DNA from: Acidobacteriota bacterium
Lineage (GTDB): Bacteria > Acidobacteriota > Terriglobia > Terriglobales > Acidobacteriaceae
Assembly: GCA_018268855.1 (NCBI GenBank)
Contig: JAFDVR010000004.1
Span: 1 to 64,000 of the forward strand
Length of the DNA: 64,000 bases
Reading direction: 5' to 3'
Shown here: piece after piece, positions 54,020 through 63,198 of the stretch
Numbering within the stretch: the first letter of the stretch is position 1
Layout of the letters: each line of letters begins with the position of its first letter
The notes under the pieces: model-generated
What the model saw: the letters and a program-made list of their open reading frames with translations, nothing else
Told to the model about the DNA's origin: nothing
Database searches by the model: none
Program-made: the position numbers and the translations under genes

Positions 54020-56257
54020 TCATCTGCCCTTCGGCTCCAACCTCAAGGCCACCGCAATCTTCATCGCCGCCGCATACGTATCCCCCGTCGGCACCGCGCT
54101 GTAACTCTTCGTACTTCGATTGAACGCATCGCCCACCGCATACCAATCGATCATCTTCTGCGGCGTGTGGTTCTTCATCGCCTCATCCAGCGAATCGAAG
54201 TACATCTGCCAACGCGGCATGTAGAAATCGCGCATCAACCCCGCCCAATCTTTGTTGGCGTACTCATGGAGACCGGCAGCGCTGGCCTTGCGGTGTCCCC
54301 ACGTCGTGAGAATCGAGCGCGCATCGTAGTTGATGAGTTCACGCTCCTGCGGCGTCACCTCCCACGGCGGAAGATACGAGAGCCACGTCCCCAGCAGGAA
54401 GAACTCGTTCGTCTGCAAAAGCTGCTCCTGCAACTCCATGTCGCGCATCCACTCCGCCGTCAGCGCGTGGAACTTCTCGCGGTCCTTCGCTGCATACGCC
54501 TGCTTGATCGCAGGCAACAGACGACGCGATTCATCCGCAAGCACCTGCCGCGCAATGTCCGTCAGATCGTAGCGATAGCTCGCCGACTTACGCCGCGCAG
54601 GAGCCACCAGCAACATCTCCGTCAGCGCAGGCCTGATCTCCTCCAGGTTGTAGCGCACCTCGTCAGGGGCCCAATGCGCGCTGCGCTTCGCCGACAGCGA
54701 CGGCTGTGCGGTAAACAGCGAATCGTGCCCCGTATCGCGCTCGCCGTGCGTCTTCACACCGTCGCCGCGCAGCGAGTAGCTGGTGTGCAGTAGGATCTGC
54801 CACGCCTTCTTCGCATGCGGATCGTTGCCGCCATACCGCCGCTCCACATATTGATCGGTCCACGTCTCCAGATCGACAGGCTCCGTGCGCCACGCCATCT
54901 CCGTGAACAGGTCGTACGCATACGGATTGGTGTCGAGTCCTTCGGTATACAGCGCCGTGCCTGCAATGTGATTGCCCGCACGTTTCGCATAGTTTGGAAA
55001 GCGCGTGCCGTGGTCATACAGCGGAGCGCCCATCGTGGTGCGTCCGCCAAACTCCCACAGACCGCCCCACAACCAGCGCGCGCCCATAAACTGTTCATCG
55101 CGATTCTCGCGCGGATAGCGGCCCTGCTCAATGTCCGCAATCAGGATTTTCGAGCGGTCCAGTCCCTCCAGCAGTTCCTTCTGAGGATTGGTGTCCCAGG
55201 CCATCATGAACCACAGCGCCTCCGGATGCGCTTTCTCCAGCGCCTCCTGGATCGCGCGCCCGCCCTCCCGCAGCGGCACGTCACCGGCGTCGCCGCCCTC
55301 TTGGAAGGTCTCCATGTCATAGATGGAGCTGTCGCCCACCATCTCCGCCTGGTGCTTGTAGAACGACGCCGCCAGCTTTGCGAACGCCGGATCGCGCGGG
55401 TCCAGCCACCCCGGACGGGAGAACCCTACCCAGTCCTTTTTCTGCACGACGACATGCGCTCCAGGAACATACTTTTCGAAATCATTCGGAACCACACCAT
55501 AGAACCCCGGCAGCACCACGGTGATGCCGAGCGACCGCAACATGCCCACAATATTTCGCGCGGATTCTGCTCTTTTTTGCATCAATTCGAGGGATATTGG
55601 CTCGATAAAGCAGCACATATTGCCCATCAACTGCCAGTTCTGGTGCGCCGGATGCGTAATCCAGTTCCGGATCGCCTCGTCCGAATAACCCGCATCCAAA
55701 AACGTCTTATACAGCACATAATCGGTCCCACGCTGCACTAAAACCGCATTAATTCCAGACAAAGCGAGCACGTCAATCTCATGCTGCCACCGCGCCTCAT
55801 CCCAGTACGGTGTGGTGTATCCATCCGTGTTCTCGTTCAACGCATATCGGAACGGAAACAGCGCCGGCTTCACAATCTCTTTGCCCGGTGCAGGCAAAGT
55901 CATTCGTTCGATACGGCTGCCGTTTGTCGAAACATTCTGGTGCGCGACGTACTTCAAATACCAGTTCACGCCGAAGAGCAGCGACGGGGTGGTCGCCGCT
56001 TCTACACGGATATCTCCACGCTTGCCGCTGATACGGAAGCCGTCCGCCTTGCCTGCATAGTTGCCCTGTTTCAGCCTTAGATGCAATTGCGATGCAATTT
56101 CCGGCATCACGCGCCGCAACACACCCTCAGCAGCCGTTGTGTCTTTGTTCCACGTGGAACAATGTGCGGATACGCTTAGAGCCAAAGCGCAACAAAGAGC
56201 AACTATTCGAAGATTTCCGAAAGACATAGGCAGCATCATACATAGGAGTCCATTCAT
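54020..56257 (-). CDS. alpha-N-acetylglucosaminidase (GH89 family), exported
   Basis: A protein of up to 745 aa similar to bacterial and human NAGLU. The signal peptide (RIVALCCALALSVSAHCS) supports a start at methionine 11 (56227) or 8 as well as 56257. An N-terminal domain (about 40-120) precedes the (beta/alpha)8 domain: FPFRYALNENTDGYTTPYWD, WQHEIDVLALSGINAVLVQRG, GNMCCFIEPISLELMQKRA, DMETFQEGGDAGDVP, ALWFMMAWDTNPQKELLEGL. The C-terminal helical domain ends ~740. It would remove alpha-linked GlcNAc (or related alpha-HexNAc) from glycans in the periplasm. It is divergent from the P450 gene. Confidence 0.9.
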   Translation of the reverse strand: MNGLLCMMLPMSFGNLRIVALCCALALSVSAHCSTWNKDTTAAEGVLRRVMPEIASQLHLRLKQGNYAGKADGFRISGKRGDIRVEAATTPSLLFGVNWYLKYVAHQNVSTNGSRIERMTLPAPGKEIVKPALFPFRYALNENTDGYTTPYWDEARWQHEIDVLALSGINAVLVQRGTDYVLYKTFLDAGYSDEAIRNWITHPAHQNWQLMGNMCCFIEPISLELMQKRAESARNIVGMLRSLGITVVLPGFYGVVPNDFEKYVPGAHVVVQKKDWVGFSRPGWLDPRDPAFAKLAASFYKHQAEMVGDSSIYDMETFQEGGDAGDVPLREGGRAIQEALEKAHPEALWFMMAWDTNPQKELLEGLDRSKILIADIEQGRYPRENRDEQFMGARWLWGGLWEFGGRTTMGAPLYDHGTRFPNYAKRAGNHIAGTALYTEGLDTNPYAYDLFTEMAWRTEPVDLETWTDQYVERRYGGNDPHAKKAWQILLHTSYSLRGDGVKTHGERDTGHDSLFTAQPSLSAKRSAHWAPDEVRYNLEEIRPALTEMLLVAPARRKSASYRYDLTDIARQVLADESRRLLPAIKQAYAAKDREKFHALTAEWMRDMELQEQLLQTNEFFLLGTWLSYLPPWEVTPQERELINYDARSILTTWGHRKASAAGLHEYANKDWAGLMRDFYMPRWQMYFDSLDEAMKNHTPQKMIDWYAVGDAFNRSTKSYSAVPTGDTYAAAMKIAVALRLEPKGR

Positions 56258-56274
56258 CGGAAAATAGACGAGTG

Positions 56275-57597
56275 ATGTACAAAACAGAACGCGTTGCAGG
56301 TTTCCGCCAGTTCGTCGCCTTCCGGCGGGACAGGTTGGATTACCTCGCCGAAGCTGCGCGCCGCGGCCTGGATGTGCGCGAAGTAAAGCTCTTCACCGCC
56401 AAAGGCCATCTTTACCAGATCAATCATCCGCAGTTGATTGAAGACATTCTCATCACGAACGATTGGAACTTCGTCAAAGGCAAGGCGCTCGCTTCGTCAA
56501 AAGTAGTTCTGGGTGAAGGACTCATCACCTCCGAAGGCGAACTGCATCGCCGCCAACGGCGTCTCGTGCAGCCTGCCTTTCATTCGCAGCGCCTCGTTGG
56601 CTATGCGGAGTCAATGACTCGCTGCGCGCTCGATCGTCGCGACAGTTGGCGCGCAGGACACGTGGTCGATATCCACGAAGAGATGATGCGGCTCACGCTC
56701 ATCATCGTGGGCGAGACACTCTTCTCTGCCGATCTGCGCGGCCAGTCGGATGAAGTGGGTGGCGCACTTAAGCGTGCGCTCGCCATGTTTCTGCGCCTCA
56801 ACTCTCCTTTGGCGCAGTTCGTTGGCCCATTTCGCCGCCGCGCCATGCGCATCGCCGCAGATGCGCGCAAAGACATCGTTCGCGTGCTTCACCGCATTAT
56901 TGAAGAGCATCGTGCGCAACCGGAGCGCTACAACGATATGCTCTCGATGTTGATGGAGGCGCAAGACCCTAACTCACCGCAGCACATGTCCGACGAGCTT
57001 CTGCTCGATGAGTCGCTCACACTCTTTCTTGCCGGACACGAGACCGTTGCCAACGCGCTTACATGGACGATGTATCTGCTCTCGCAGAACCCCGACGCCG
57101 AAGAAAAGCTCGTTGCAGAGTTGCAAAGCGTACTCAATGGACGCACACCCGCGCTCGACGATCTGCCGCGTCTCACCTACACCACGCAATGTCTAAAAGA
57201 GGCGCTGCGCATTTATCCACCCGTTTGGGTGATCGTGCGTGACACCGTTACCGCATACCGCGTGGCCGATATGGACATTCCCGCGCACACGCTGCTTCTG
57301 CTCAGCACCTTCGCTACACATCGCGATGCGCGCTGGTGGCCCGATCCATTGCGCTACAACCCTGATCGATTTGCGAGCGATGCTCCTCCGCGTCCACGCT
57401 TTGCCTTCTATCCTTTTGGCGCAGGCACACGCCACTGCATCGGAGAAAGCTTCGCGACGACGGAGAGCGTTCTTTTGCTGGCGACGATTCTGCAGCGCTG
57501 GAAGCTGTCTTTTCTACCGCACCAAAAAGTAGAGCTTTGGCCGCAGATTACCCTGCGGCCAAAACACCCTATGCGTTTTCGCGTTGAACCGCGTTAG
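56275..57597 (+). CDS. cytochrome P450
   Basis: A 440-aa heme monooxygenase. The I-helix is AGHET (253-257), the K-helix ExxR is E309-A-L-R312, and the heme loop FGAGTRHCIG carries thiolate ligand C388. No membrane anchor is seen. The sequence style (RERR-free LVQPAFHSQRL, NPDRFASDAPP, YPFGAGTRHCIGESFA) is close to CYP102/CYP4-like bacterial fatty-acid or terpene hydroxylases, but the substrate is unknown. No ferredoxin or reductase partner is adjacent. The frame opens with GTG at 56272; ATG 56275 is taken. Confidence 0.93.
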   Translation: MYKTERVAGFRQFVAFRRDRLDYLAEAARRGLDVREVKLFTAKGHLYQINHPQLIEDILITNDWNFVKGKALASSKVVLGEGLITSEGELHRRQRRLVQPAFHSQRLVGYAESMTRCALDRRDSWRAGHVVDIHEEMMRLTLIIVGETLFSADLRGQSDEVGGALKRALAMFLRLNSPLAQFVGPFRRRAMRIAADARKDIVRVLHRIIEEHRAQPERYNDMLSMLMEAQDPNSPQHMSDELLLDESLTLFLAGHETVANALTWTMYLLSQNPDAEEKLVAELQSVLNGRTPALDDLPRLTYTTQCLKEALRIYPPVWVIVRDTVTAYRVADMDIPAHTLLLLSTFATHRDARWWPDPLRYNPDRFASDAPPRPRFAFYPFGAGTRHCIGESFATTESVLLLATILQRWKLSFLPHQKVELWPQITLRPKHPMRFRVEPR

Positions 57598-57630
57598 ATT
57601 CGCCAGGCTCTTCTCGCATCCATGCGGCCA

Positions 57631-59589
57631 CTATTCCACTGTCCAGCCAATCCTGGCGCCGCTCTTTTCATTCTGCTGTTTGAGCCATGCGTACAGTGGC
57701 GCAAAGTACTCCAGCATTGGTCCTGCATCGATATGATCGCTACCGGTCATCTCTTTTAGCGTCTTTTGCCACGGCTGGCTCTGCCCTTTTTCCATCATCG
57801 CGTTCAGCTTGTCGCCTGCGGCCTTTGAGCCATAGAAGGTGCAGCGGTTGAGCGGGCCTTTGTATCCGCTCGCGTCGCACATGGCTTTGTAGAACTGGAA
57901 CTGATACACGCGCGCGAGGAAGTAGCGCGTGTAAGGGACATTGCCGGGGATGTGATACTTTGCACCCGGATCAAAGTCTGCTTCGCTGCGCGGGACCGGC
58001 GGAGCAATCCCCTGATACTTCTCGCGCAACTGCCACCATGCCTTGTTGTAGTCTGCCGGTTTCACTTCACCGGAGAAGACCTTCCAACGCCATTGATCGA
58101 TCAACAGGCCGAATGGCAGGAACGCGATCTTATCCATCGCCGTGCGCAGTTGCAGTGCAATGTCCGCATCGGCAGGTGGCACCCTGGCAATCAGCTTCAG
58201 GTCCTTCAGATACTCCGGCGTAATGGCCAGCGCGATGGAGTCTCCGATGGCCTCGTGAAAACCGTCGTTCGCGCCGTTGCGGAAGAGGAACGGCTGATGA
58301 CGATATGCGCGTTGATAGATGTTGTGGCCAAGCTCATGGTGCAGCGTGGTGAAGTCATCAGCATTTACGCCGAGACACAGCTTTACGCGAAGATCGAGAT
58401 CATTGTCCACGTCCCAGGCGCTGGCGTGGCACACCACATCCCGGTCGCGTGGCTTCGCAAATTGCGACCGTTCCCAGAAGGTCTTCGGCAGCGGATCGAA
58501 GCCCATGGATGTGTAGAAACGTTCACCGTATTTCACCATCGCTTTTGCAGCGGTGATACGCGCAGCTTCTGCTGCATCACTGGATTCCACTTCGCACGGC
58601 TTACCTTTGCAGTGATCGAGCAACATGTCGGCGGTTTCCGGTGTTGTGGAAGCGATTTGCTTCTTCAGCGCCTCTTCAAGGTCAGGAGTTTTCGTAGCCT
58701 TCGGAGGAGCAACAATGTCGTAGATGTTTCCCCACTCCTGCGCCCACATGTTTCCCAGCAGGTGCGCAGGAATCATGCCATCCGAACGCCGTGCCGCATC
58801 GCCATACTTCTCGATCAGCCTGGTGCGTACGTAAGCGTGGAGCTCTTTATAGAACGGCTCAAGCTGCGTCCATACGCGGTCGAGTTCGGCAGAGAACTCT
58901 GCTGGCGACATGTCGTAACCAGCGCGCCACTGTTCACCTGTGTCTTTGAATCCAAATGCGCGCGCGCCTTCGTTCGACAACTCGGCCAGACGCGCGTACT
59001 TCTCGCGCATCGGTGCGCCCACCTTGTGCCAGCCCACCCAAATATCGAGGAGCTCTTTCGGGTCGCGGCTCTTCGCCATCATCACGCCGAGTTCGTCCAC
59101 ACCTTTACAGTTATTCGGGTCGCCGTGCAAGCAGTATTTCCCTTTGCCATACATGCCGTCGAGTTGCGCAGCCGTCTGCGTCAACTCCGCCAATAGTTTT
59201 GGATCTGTTGGCGAGCCCTGCAACTTGAGCAGCATGTATTTGCGCTTCCACTCGGGTGAAAGGCCCTTTAGCTTTTCGAATTGGTGGCCTTGCCTGATGG
59301 CTTCATTCACACGCGCGAGCAGGCGCTCGTTGGCCTTGGCCGTGATCTGCTCAGTGTCTTCGTTGATGAAGGTTTCGCCGACCCATTGCGCGCGACCGGC
59401 ATCATTCACAGCGGCAAGAAGATCGGCTTCGGTCTTCTGCATCCATGCGTTCGCCTCTTCAACAGTCCGGGCAAGTGATCGCTCAGAAGTCGGGCCTGTA
59501 AAATGCTTGCCTTCGTTGGCTTGAGCAGCGAGCGAGAACGGCAGAATAAGCGTGATTACAAATGCAATGAGGAGGAACATCTTGCGCAT
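57631..59589 (-). CDS. M2 family peptidyl-dipeptidase (ACE-like), exported
   Basis: A 652-aa zinc peptidase related to angiotensin-converting enzyme, removing C-terminal dipeptides. The signal peptide is RKMFLLIAFVITLILPFSLAAQA. The zinc site is HELGH (418-422) with third ligand E446 in GFHEAIGDS. Other M2 blocks are RAGYDMSPAEFSAELDRVW, DGMIPAHLLGNMWAQEWGNI and HIPGNVPYTRYFLARVYQFQ. Length is single-domain ACE-like. It is convergent with the P450 gene (33-bp gap). Bacterial M2 enzymes are common in Acidobacteria and gamma-proteobacteria. Confidence 0.94.
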   Translation of the reverse strand: MRKMFLLIAFVITLILPFSLAAQANEGKHFTGPTSERSLARTVEEANAWMQKTEADLLAAVNDAGRAQWVGETFINEDTEQITAKANERLLARVNEAIRQGHQFEKLKGLSPEWKRKYMLLKLQGSPTDPKLLAELTQTAAQLDGMYGKGKYCLHGDPNNCKGVDELGVMMAKSRDPKELLDIWVGWHKVGAPMREKYARLAELSNEGARAFGFKDTGEQWRAGYDMSPAEFSAELDRVWTQLEPFYKELHAYVRTRLIEKYGDAARRSDGMIPAHLLGNMWAQEWGNIYDIVAPPKATKTPDLEEALKKQIASTTPETADMLLDHCKGKPCEVESSDAAEAARITAAKAMVKYGERFYTSMGFDPLPKTFWERSQFAKPRDRDVVCHASAWDVDNDLDLRVKLCLGVNADDFTTLHHELGHNIYQRAYRHQPFLFRNGANDGFHEAIGDSIALAITPEYLKDLKLIARVPPADADIALQLRTAMDKIAFLPFGLLIDQWRWKVFSGEVKPADYNKAWWQLREKYQGIAPPVPRSEADFDPGAKYHIPGNVPYTRYFLARVYQFQFYKAMCDASGYKGPLNRCTFYGSKAAGDKLNAMMEKGQSQPWQKTLKEMTGSDHIDAGPMLEYFAPLYAWLKQQNEKSGARIGWTVE

Positions 59590-59911
59590 GTGCGGAAGTG
59601 TAGCGCAGATAGCCGCACTTTTGCCGACTTACGCATTTCGTCTGGGGAAGAGTGACAGCGATAAATCGCGCCTTCAACATTTTGGATTTTGTATGCCGAT
59701 CGCTTCTAATCCGGTCGTTCTATCACAGCAGCGATGCCTTCGCGTGGCGCTTGCGTTGGGCGCGACGGTGGTGTTTCGATGCCAGAGCCAAGTTATGTGA
59801 AGAATCCTGCAGAAGGAGTATCTCTCGATTGAGATTACCTCTCTTGGGTAGTAAAGGCCGGATTTTTGCTGCTCTAACGGTTAGACCGTTCCTGTACTTC
59901 GGCACAATTAT
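59590..59911. other. intergenic region, no gene recognised
   Basis: About 320 bp between two minus-strand genes. Short ORFs on both strands lack protein-like content. A small inverted repeat, AACGGT-TAG-ACCGTT (59876-59890), lies near the 3' end of the hydrolase gene without a clear T-run. The promoter of the M2 gene should lie at the left end. Confidence 0.4.
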
Positions 59912-61105
59912 TTAACGCAGCAATCCGGGCGCAGGTGCTTTGCCTGTATGCACCCAGGTGACGAGTTCATCAAATGCGCGGCCAATATCGTCTGCCGTCA
60001 TGCTGCAATGTCCCTGCCTAGGTACGTATTGCTGCACGTAGTTTGCCGAGTGACCAGCTTTGGCAACTGTCTGCTGATAGGGCGTAAGAATGCTCCCCGG
60101 CACGATGGGGTCGTAAAGTGTATGCAGCGCGACTACGGGACGGGTAACCTTTCCATTCGCTTCGTAATAGTCCAGGAGATATTTACGCGCTTTAGGATCG
60201 GCAGAATAGCGCATTACACCATCATTTAGAGCGGCATCGGACTTCAGATCGGAGCTGGTCCCGGTGTAAATCGTATTGCGATTTTCGAATGGATTTCCGC
60301 CGGCCTTATGCTGAAAATCCGCAATGATGTAGGTGTAATAGACCATCATGCGTGCTACTTCGATGTTGCTCGGCAACCCTACGAGATTGCGCATCGCATC
60401 CGCAGCAGCCGGTTTGCCGTTCAGTGCAGCAATTACCTTTTGCCGCAGCGCTTCCGTCTCTACAAAGTTCGATGGGACCGGATCGAGTTTTGGCAGGAGA
60501 CCCGGAAAGTAGTAATCAAATGCGGCGCGCAGAGCGAACCGGCGTGTCATGTTGTCCAGCGTGGAACCGACCGACCCGCAGAGATTCAGTCCGCCCGCAT
60601 ACGGTTTGGGATTGCGCTCGATCGTCATCATCACCAGCGCGCCGCCCATGCTTTCGCCTGTGACGAACGTCTCCTTTGGCTGCCCAAACTTTTTTCCAAA
60701 ATATTTACGGAGCTTCTCGGTATCGCCGGGCGCGGACTGCAAGGCCCAGCCAGCCTGTGCATATGCGCTCTGCACGACGGCGTAGCCGCTACGGATGACG
60801 TGCCGCAGCTTTGCCAGTTCGGGCGCATCTTCTCGGAAGTGCACCGGCGCGTGCGTATAGCCATGGAAGTACACCACCAGCCCGCGGTTCCACTTGTCAG
60901 GCAGATCGATGCGATACGGCACACCATCAAGGGTGCCTACCTCGACCGTTGTCGTCGCCGTTTTGTGTGTCAGAGGTGCAGGCGTGGGTGGTGGAGGCGT
61001 ATTCTGCGCGGCCTTGGTGGTTGCCTGGGCATGCACCTGCACACTCCAGGACGAGGCGAAGACAAAACTGAGAGCAGCTAAATAGAACGTGCGGCGTAGC
61101 ATCAT
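59912..61105 (-). CDS. exported alpha/beta hydrolase
   Basis: A 397-aa protein with a signal peptide (RRTFYLAALSFVFASSWSVQVHAQ) and a Pro-rich linker (35-45). An alpha/beta-hydrolase domain follows: LVVYFHGYTHAPVHF, the oxyanion/nucleophile elbow TGESMGGALVM, an acid in ALHTLYDPIVPGS and a His in PRQGHCSM. AYAQAGWALQSA resembles tannase/feruloyl-esterase and large secreted peptidase-like hydrolases. A specific substrate cannot be named. Last gene before the tRNA relic that bounds the Rhs region. Confidence 0.82.
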   Translation of the reverse strand: MMLRRTFYLAALSFVFASSWSVQVHAQATTKAAQNTPPPPTPAPLTHKTATTTVEVGTLDGVPYRIDLPDKWNRGLVVYFHGYTHAPVHFREDAPELAKLRHVIRSGYAVVQSAYAQAGWALQSAPGDTEKLRKYFGKKFGQPKETFVTGESMGGALVMMTIERNPKPYAGGLNLCGSVGSTLDNMTRRFALRAAFDYYFPGLLPKLDPVPSNFVETEALRQKVIAALNGKPAAADAMRNLVGLPSNIEVARMMVYYTYIIADFQHKAGGNPFENRNTIYTGTSSDLKSDAALNDGVMRYSADPKARKYLLDYYEANGKVTRPVVALHTLYDPIVPGSILTPYQQTVAKAGHSANYVQQYVPRQGHCSMTADDIGRAFDELVTWVHTGKAPAPGLLR

Positions 61106-61262
61106 GCTGCCCTGAACTTACCAGAGAAACAGCATTCCGTTGAAGAGCAGGTGGTGGAGCATGTCCGTAACCGGCTGTCGGGTAATCTTATGCCGACCGG
61201 GATTCGAGAATTGCAGATAGTGGAGATCTGTGCGTTCCAATTCCGAATAGAAACAAAGGAAA

Positions 61263-61320
61263 TGGTCGGGACGACTAGATTCGAACTAGCGACCTCACCC
61301 ACCCCAATCCGACGCTCTAC
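61263..61320 (-). pseudogene. 3' fragment of a tRNA-Pro(GGG), decayed
   Basis: The minus strand reads GTAGAGC (D-loop end), a 7-nt anticodon loop TTGGGGT giving anticodon GGG, a correct 5-bp T-stem with TTCGAAT loop, CGTCCCGA and CCA, with exactly the right spacing for positions 20-76. There is no 5' acceptor strand (CGGGACG expected) and the anticodon stem TCGGA/GGGTG does not pair. It is therefore not a working tRNA. It resembles the 3' tRNA copy left by an integrating element, and it marks the start of the Rhs accessory region. Confidence 0.7.
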
Positions 61321-61334
61321 GTAACATCAACAAC

Positions 61335-61667
61335 TTAGCGATACGCTGCACGGTCTCTGAACCTCAGGAAAGCGGTCAACGGAAGCGAGGCAAGTGCAGC
61401 ACGACCACTGCTGCCACCTGGCGCAAGCACCGCATGAAGATGCGCACGTTTCTCCACACCTTCGATCCGCGCGATGCGCTTACCGTTTGCGTAGATGTAG
61501 TCAGTCCACCCAGGCGCAGACTGACCCGCATCCTGCGACAACTCGCTCAGCACCCGGCCGCCGAAACGAACATACTCACGCCAGCTCGCAATGTTGCAGT
61601 TACCATCCAACTGGCCCGCACGAATGCTGCCACCATCCCCGTTGTAGCTGTACACCGCCTTCTTCAC
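61335..61667 (-). pseudogene. Rhs repeat remnant
   Basis: A 110-codon fragment with Rhs/YD-repeat content: KAVYSYNGDGGSIRAG, NIASWREYVRFGGRVLSELS, GWTDYIYANGKRIARIEGVE. The frame continues upstream only to a TAG codon ~10 codons earlier (NNNTYVKKAVY), and downstream the sequence becomes unrelated (LHAVLAPGGSSGRAALAS) and stops. It is a broken piece of a large Rhs gene left by recombination at the end of the locus. Confidence 0.75.
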
Positions 61668-61709
61668 ATACGTGTTGTTGTTCTACTCGCCCCATAGCCG
61701 AATGCTCGA

Positions 61710-62339
61710 TCAACTCACTTTGAGCTTTACGGTTGTACCGTCCTCAAGACCCTTGATCTGATTGGCTAGAGATGCCCTAAATCTCATCGCATCGACGGCA
61801 TACTGACCTTTTAGATTTGCCAAGTCAAATGCCCCACCAAGGACAAATGGCTGTATGGGTACCAGTCTTTTTCCCTCTGAGAGATGTCCGTTTAATAACT
61901 GCCAATCATGAGCGAGCTTATATCCTGTATGCAGGTTGTAGTCATTCAAAATTTTCTCCGCCCAACTTTCAATCGATTTTGAAAAAAAGGTGCTCTCACC
62001 CGTCTCTGGGTCAAATGAAACTACCTCGCCATCTTTTACCCCAAACTGAAACCCGAACACATCCTCTGCAAAAAAGAATGGGAGGTTATCGTCTTTATAA
62101 AAAGCCTTCCATGTGCTGGAGGCATTCCACAGAGTAATATCCATGAAGCCTTCAGCACTCTTGTACGGAAACACATGCAATGCGGATTCAAAAGCGTAAA
62201 ATCCGTTTTTTAGCGATAACAACTTCAAAAGCTCAACTGGCAGGTCGCAGTCTTCTAAATCGCATGAGCCCAGTTGCTGAGATGCGATCCCAATCAGCAG
62301 TTCTAGGCTATTTGGTTTTAATTTTGACCTTCGTTCCAT
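61710..62339 (-). CDS. SUKH (SMI1/KNR4) family immunity protein
   Basis: A 209-aa protein of the SUKH superfamily, the commonest immunity proteins of nuclease polymorphic toxins. Blocks are LPVELLKLLSLKNGFYAFESALHVFP, WNASSTWKAFYKDDNLPFFFAEDVFGFQFG, DGEVVSFDPETGESTFFSKS and LVPIQPFVLGGAFDLANLKG. It follows the NucA/NucB toxin gene directly with a 32-bp overlap, the standard toxin-immunity order. The tail LANQIKGLEDGTTVKLKVS is curiously like the toxin tail. If translated from a later start codon the overlap disappears; the ATG is inside the toxin gene. Confidence 0.85.
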   Translation of the reverse strand: MERRSKLKPNSLELLIGIASQQLGSCDLEDCDLPVELLKLLSLKNGFYAFESALHVFPYKSAEGFMDITLWNASSTWKAFYKDDNLPFFFAEDVFGFQFGVKDGEVVSFDPETGESTFFSKSIESWAEKILNDYNLHTGYKLAHDWQLLNGHLSEGKRLVPIQPFVLGGAFDLANLKGQYAVDAMRFRASLANQIKGLEDGTTVKLKVS

Positions 62340-63198
62340 CTGGAAGATTCCTTATCTGATTACCCATGCTTGCGCCGCTACCTCGATTGTCTGACCTTTG
62401 AATATTTCTTACGCTCGCTCTCGATCCACCTTCCTGAGCGAACGCTGGAGGGTATTCATCACGATCATGACCGGCCACTCCCCGTACTCCTTTAAGTGCT
62501 TGAGCCCTCCGGCTCGCGCTTCCTGCACGATCGATTGTCACTACAGATGGCTGACCAGATGCTTGAGCGTCTTCAATGTGCCGTGCTGATGCCGGGTACT
62601 TGCCAGAGTCTACAACGATCTCCTGTGTAACTCCCTCCTCTTCTCCGACAGCTTCGTCAAGGAGTTCAGCGCTGCCGTCTGCCCAAGCCATAGGATCGGC
62701 AATTGTCCACAGACCTACGAGAGGCGAGGATCTAGCTAGATCAAGCACTTTTTGATCGCGCTCCTCTTGCTGTTCAGCGTTTCTTACAATACCTTCTCCC
62801 TGAACCGTGTTTACGCTTGTTTTGGGCGAGCCAGACAGTTGAGCATTGGTGTTCCAGCCTTTGAAGGTTAAGAAGTTCAGAACTCTCTGGCACCAATCGC
62901 AATGCCCATCGAGATCCGATTGCGAGATTGGATTATTTTCTGCATAAGCGTAAAGATTAAGGCTCTGTGGTGTATCCAAATTCGCATAGGGCACTGCCAC
63001 CACCTTCTGTGCCCAGTCGGGGCTCATCCATCTGCCTACGATGGAGGCGTAGTACCTGGCCCCGAAGTAGTCGAGCCCTGATTCTGTGTCCCGTTCTTTG
63101 CCGGTATAATGTGATTCCCAAAACGCACACGAATGCATAGGACGTGGAGTGCAGTCGTAGTTGAAGTCGGCTCCCGTCGTAGTGACAGCAGAATTCAC
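62308..63198 (-). CDS. displaced Rhs tip with C-terminal NucA/NucB-type nuclease toxin
   Basis: An ~296-aa orphan Rhs C-terminus. The Rhs core motif YTGKERDTESGLDYFGARYY lies at ~31-50, then GRWMSPDW and NLYAYAENNPISQSDLDGH. A variable toxin region ends in a NucA/NucB DNase-like domain (about 193-296): DSGKYPASARHIEDAQASGQ, VVTIDRAGSASRRAQAL and the catalytic-type GHDRDEYPPAFAQEGG, then SDNRGSGASMGNQIR. The frame is open to 63360, but a GTG at 63198 overlapping the upstream stop (GTGA) is the likely start. Without the N-terminal Rhs cage it is probably silent until recombined onto the main gene. Confidence 0.82.
   Translation of the reverse strand: MNSAVTTTGADFNYDCTPRPMHSCAFWESHYTGKERDTESGLDYFGARYYASIVGRWMSPDWAQKVVAVPYANLDTPQSLNLYAYAENNPISQSDLDGHCDWCQRVLNFLTFKGWNTNAQLSGSPKTSVNTVQGEGIVRNAEQQEERDQKVLDLARSSPLVGLWTIADPMAWADGSAELLDEAVGEEEGVTQEIVVDSGKYPASARHIEDAQASGQPSVVTIDRAGSASRRAQALKGVRGVAGHDRDEYPPAFAQEGGSRASVRNIQRSDNRGSGASMGNQIRNLPDGTKVKIKTK

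Noticed and set aside
61102..61302. 66-codon minus-strand ORF ending in the tRNA relic
   Set aside because: Its N-terminal GEVASSNLVVPT is the familiar accidental translation of tRNA sequence.
61263..61340. Functional tRNA-Pro
   Set aside because: The 5' acceptor strand is absent and the anticodon stem cannot pair; kept as a relic only.
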